A model generated the notes under the pieces. The model saw nothing but the letters and a program-made list of their open reading frames with translations. It did not search any database and had not been told where the DNA came from. The translations under genes and the position numbers were made by a program. Positions 62,756 to 64,000 of a stretch of 64,000 nucleotides of DNA are shown in pieces. Numbering within the stretch: the first letter of the stretch is position 1; the number at the start of each line of letters is the position of its first letter. Origin of the DNA: Lactonifactor sp. BIOML-A5 (GTDB lineage: Bacteria; Bacillota; Clostridia; Lachnospirales; Lachnospiraceae); NCBI RefSeq assembly GCF_009677585.1, contig NZ_WKYV01000003.1:1-64000 (forward strand), written 5' to 3'.

Positions 62756-63085
62756 TTATACATCCCTCCTGATAAAATGATTGACTACGTCCTTTGTCAG
62801 TTCCCATTCTTCACACTTGCTGCGGTAATATGCCCTGCCCGCGTCTGTCACCCTGTAATACGTACGCCTTTTCCCCTGGGTGGCATTTCCATAATAAGAA
62901 GTAATAAACCCATGTTTTTCTAATCGGGTAAAGGCCGAGTATAATGTAGTTTCCTTCATAATGTACCGCCCGCCTGTAATCTCCCGGATATTTCTGGATA
63001 TCTCATATCCGTAGGAATCTCCGTCTAACAGAAGATATAGAATCATAGTGTCGTTGTATCCCCGTATGACGTCACTGCTAATCAT
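62756..63085 (-). CDS. PadR family transcriptional regulator
   Basis: This 109-residue PadR regulator has a winged helix (LYLLLDGDSYGYEISRNIREITGGRYIMKETTLYSAFTRLEKHGFIT) and a wing with RRTYYRVTDAGRAYY. It is a short s1-type PadR. The ATG at 63085 is chosen because AGGAGG lies seven bases upstream; the one at 63091 is too close. It probably represses its own operon through the palindromes at 63116-63170, which contain the -10 box. Confidence 0.92.
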   Translation of the reverse strand: MISSDVIRGYNDTMILYLLLDGDSYGYEISRNIREITGGRYIMKETTLYSAFTRLEKHGFITSYYGNATQGKRRTYYRVTDAGRAYYRSKCEEWELTKDVVNHFIRRDV

Positions 63086-63115
63086 CTTCATGCCTCCTGC
63101 CCTTATCGTTCTATG

Positions 63116-63130
63116 CTACGACTGTCGTAG
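63116..63130. promoter_or_regulatory. PadR operator, downstream palindrome
   Basis: CTACGACTGTCGTAG is a perfect 7-1-7 palindrome in the leader of the PadR gene. It shares the CTACG/CGTAG core with the larger inverted repeat upstream. Confidence 0.6.
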
Positions 63131-63135
63131 TACTT

Positions 63136-63170
63136 CTGACGTAGTAATCATACCACAATTACTACGTCAG
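63136..63170. promoter_or_regulatory. PadR operator around the promoter -10 box
   Basis: CTGACGTAGTAAT (63136-63148) and ATTACTACGTCAG (63158-63170) form a perfect 13-bp inverted repeat with a 9-base spacer. On the minus strand TATGAT (63152-63147) lies in the spacer with TTTACC 17 bases upstream, so a bound dimer would block the polymerase. Confidence 0.75.
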
Positions 63171-63316
63171 GTAAAGTAATTATGCAAATTTTAGGAAGAA
63201 AGTTATTTCCTTCATTCACAGTAAACTATATTTTATGGTATTATGTAACAGAAAGGCACAGGAAACCGACAGTCCGGTGCATGTACTGCAGAATCAAAAA
63301 ACAGGAGGATTTTATT

Positions 63317-64000
63317 ATGTATGGCTCTACATTTGGCAATATATTAAAGATAAGTACCTGGGGAGAATCTCATGGTGCAGGATTGGGCGTGGTAGTGGAC
63401 GGCTGCCCTGCCGGCCTTCCCCTGTCAGAGGAGGATGTGCAGCGTTATCTGGATCGGAGAAAACCCGGCCAGTCCCGATACGCAACCCCCCGCAGGGAAG
63501 GGGACGCCGCAGAGATTCTCTCCGGCGTATTTGAGGGAAAAACCACCGGAGCCCCTATTTCCATAATGATTCGCAACAAAGATCAGCGCTCCCGGGATTA
63601 CAGCGAGATCGCGGGCTACTACCGCCCCGGCCATGCAGATTATAATTACGATCAGAAATACGGCTTCCGGGATTACCGGGGGGGAGGACGTTCCTCCGGA
63701 AGGGAGACCATAGGAAGAGTGGCTGCGGGTGCCATAGCATCAAAGCTTTTGGCACAGCTGGGGATCACCTTCTCTACCTATACCCTGTCCATTGGTCCGG
63801 TGGCGATTGACAAAGACCACTTCGAAGAAACAGCAATTTGGGAAAACCCCTTTTACATGCCAGATAAAGACGCTGCCCAGAGGGCTGAAGAATATCTCAA
63901 AACCTGTATGAAAGATCACAATTCTTCGGGAGGTATGATCGAGTGTATCATAAAGAACGTACCGGGAGGACTTGGGGATCCGGCTTTTGAAAAACTGGAT
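63317..64000 (+). CDS. aroC: chorismate synthase, partial
   Basis: Chorismate synthase converts EPSP to chorismate, the branch point of aromatic amino acid synthesis, using reduced FMN. The first 228 residues are present: MYGSTFGNILKISTWGESHG, the conserved RRKPGQS, DQRSRDY, RPGHADYNYDQKYGFRDYRGGGRSSGRET (in segments) and GRVAAGAIA. The frame is open to the window edge, so the C-terminal third is missing only because the sequence stops. ATG at 63317 has AGGAGG eight bases upstream. It is divergent from the PadR operon. Confidence 0.95.
   Translation, partial: MYGSTFGNILKISTWGESHGAGLGVVVDGCPAGLPLSEEDVQRYLDRRKPGQSRYATPRREGDAAEILSGVFEGKTTGAPISIMIRNKDQRSRDYSEIAGYYRPGHADYNYDQKYGFRDYRGGGRSSGRETIGRVAAGAIASKLLAQLGITFSTYTLSIGPVAIDKDHFEETAIWENPFYMPDKDAAQRAEEYLKTCMKDHNSSGGMIECIIKNVPGGLGDPAFEKLD

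Overview
The window looks like chromosome of a spore-forming, Gram-positive gut Clostridia bacterium, most likely Lachnospiraceae. The evidence is sporulation and germination genes (spoIIID, spoIIR, a sipL-like gene, a gerA-type locus), strong AGGAGG ribosome binding sites, a c-di-AMP PII-like receptor of the DarA type, and the Clostridia-style arginine/carboxyspermidine polyamine operon. Most genes are on the minus strand. I see no rRNA, tRNA, CRISPR array or intact insertion sequence. Species assignment is inference.

Layout. 1-4.9 kb: an accessory block of unrelated single genes (lipocalin-like hypothetical, GNAT acetyltransferase, DUF5131, VOC plus AraC regulator, an AT-rich unknown gene) against the 3' end of guaA, a known island integration site. 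4.9-10.6 kb: guaA, a MATE pump, darA, spoIIID, a sugar acetyltransferase and a nucleotidyltransferase. 10.8-17.7 kb: an amidohydrolase, then the polyamine operon speA-speE-speB-carboxyspermidine dehydrogenase-decarboxylase. 17.65-18.22 kb: the only long gap, holding a 228-bp inverted-repeat element with a hairpin-rich interior. 18.2-22.9 kb: three overlapping genes (GAF/GGDEF/HD-GYP membrane protein, GH3-family adenylating enzyme, ICMT-like membrane methyltransferase). 23-28.3 kb: ArsC/Spx-like protein, trigger-factor-like lipoprotein, polysaccharide deacetylase, small membrane protein, DUF1934 and murI. 28.4-34 kb: spoIIR, a GerAB-GerAC fusion, gerA, a GntR regulator and ispE.

34.1-47.05 kb is the most unusual part: a co-directional catabolic block behind a consensus promoter with a palindromic FadR-type operator. 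In transcription order it encodes a BKACE (DUF849) enzyme, a zinc alcohol dehydrogenase, TPP-dependent E1 alpha and beta subunits without E2/E3, a ribose-type ABC importer with an internally duplicated binding protein, an adenine-deaminase-family amidohydrolase, a FadR regulator, a second amidohydrolase and an SDR dehydrogenase. I could not match it to a described pathway.

47.2-64 kb is mostly housekeeping: sipL, a PrcB-domain lipoprotein, plsC, a split chromate-type transporter divergent from a LysR gene, murF-ddl, an L,D-transpeptidase, a class I aminotransferase, a calcium-type P-ATPase, an RlmI-like methyltransferase, a PadR-regulated membrane operon with clear operators, and the start of aroC, cut by the window edge. 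Many start codons were moved inward from the longest reading frame because a Shine-Dalgarno sequence favours an internal ATG, GTG or TTG; those cases are stated.
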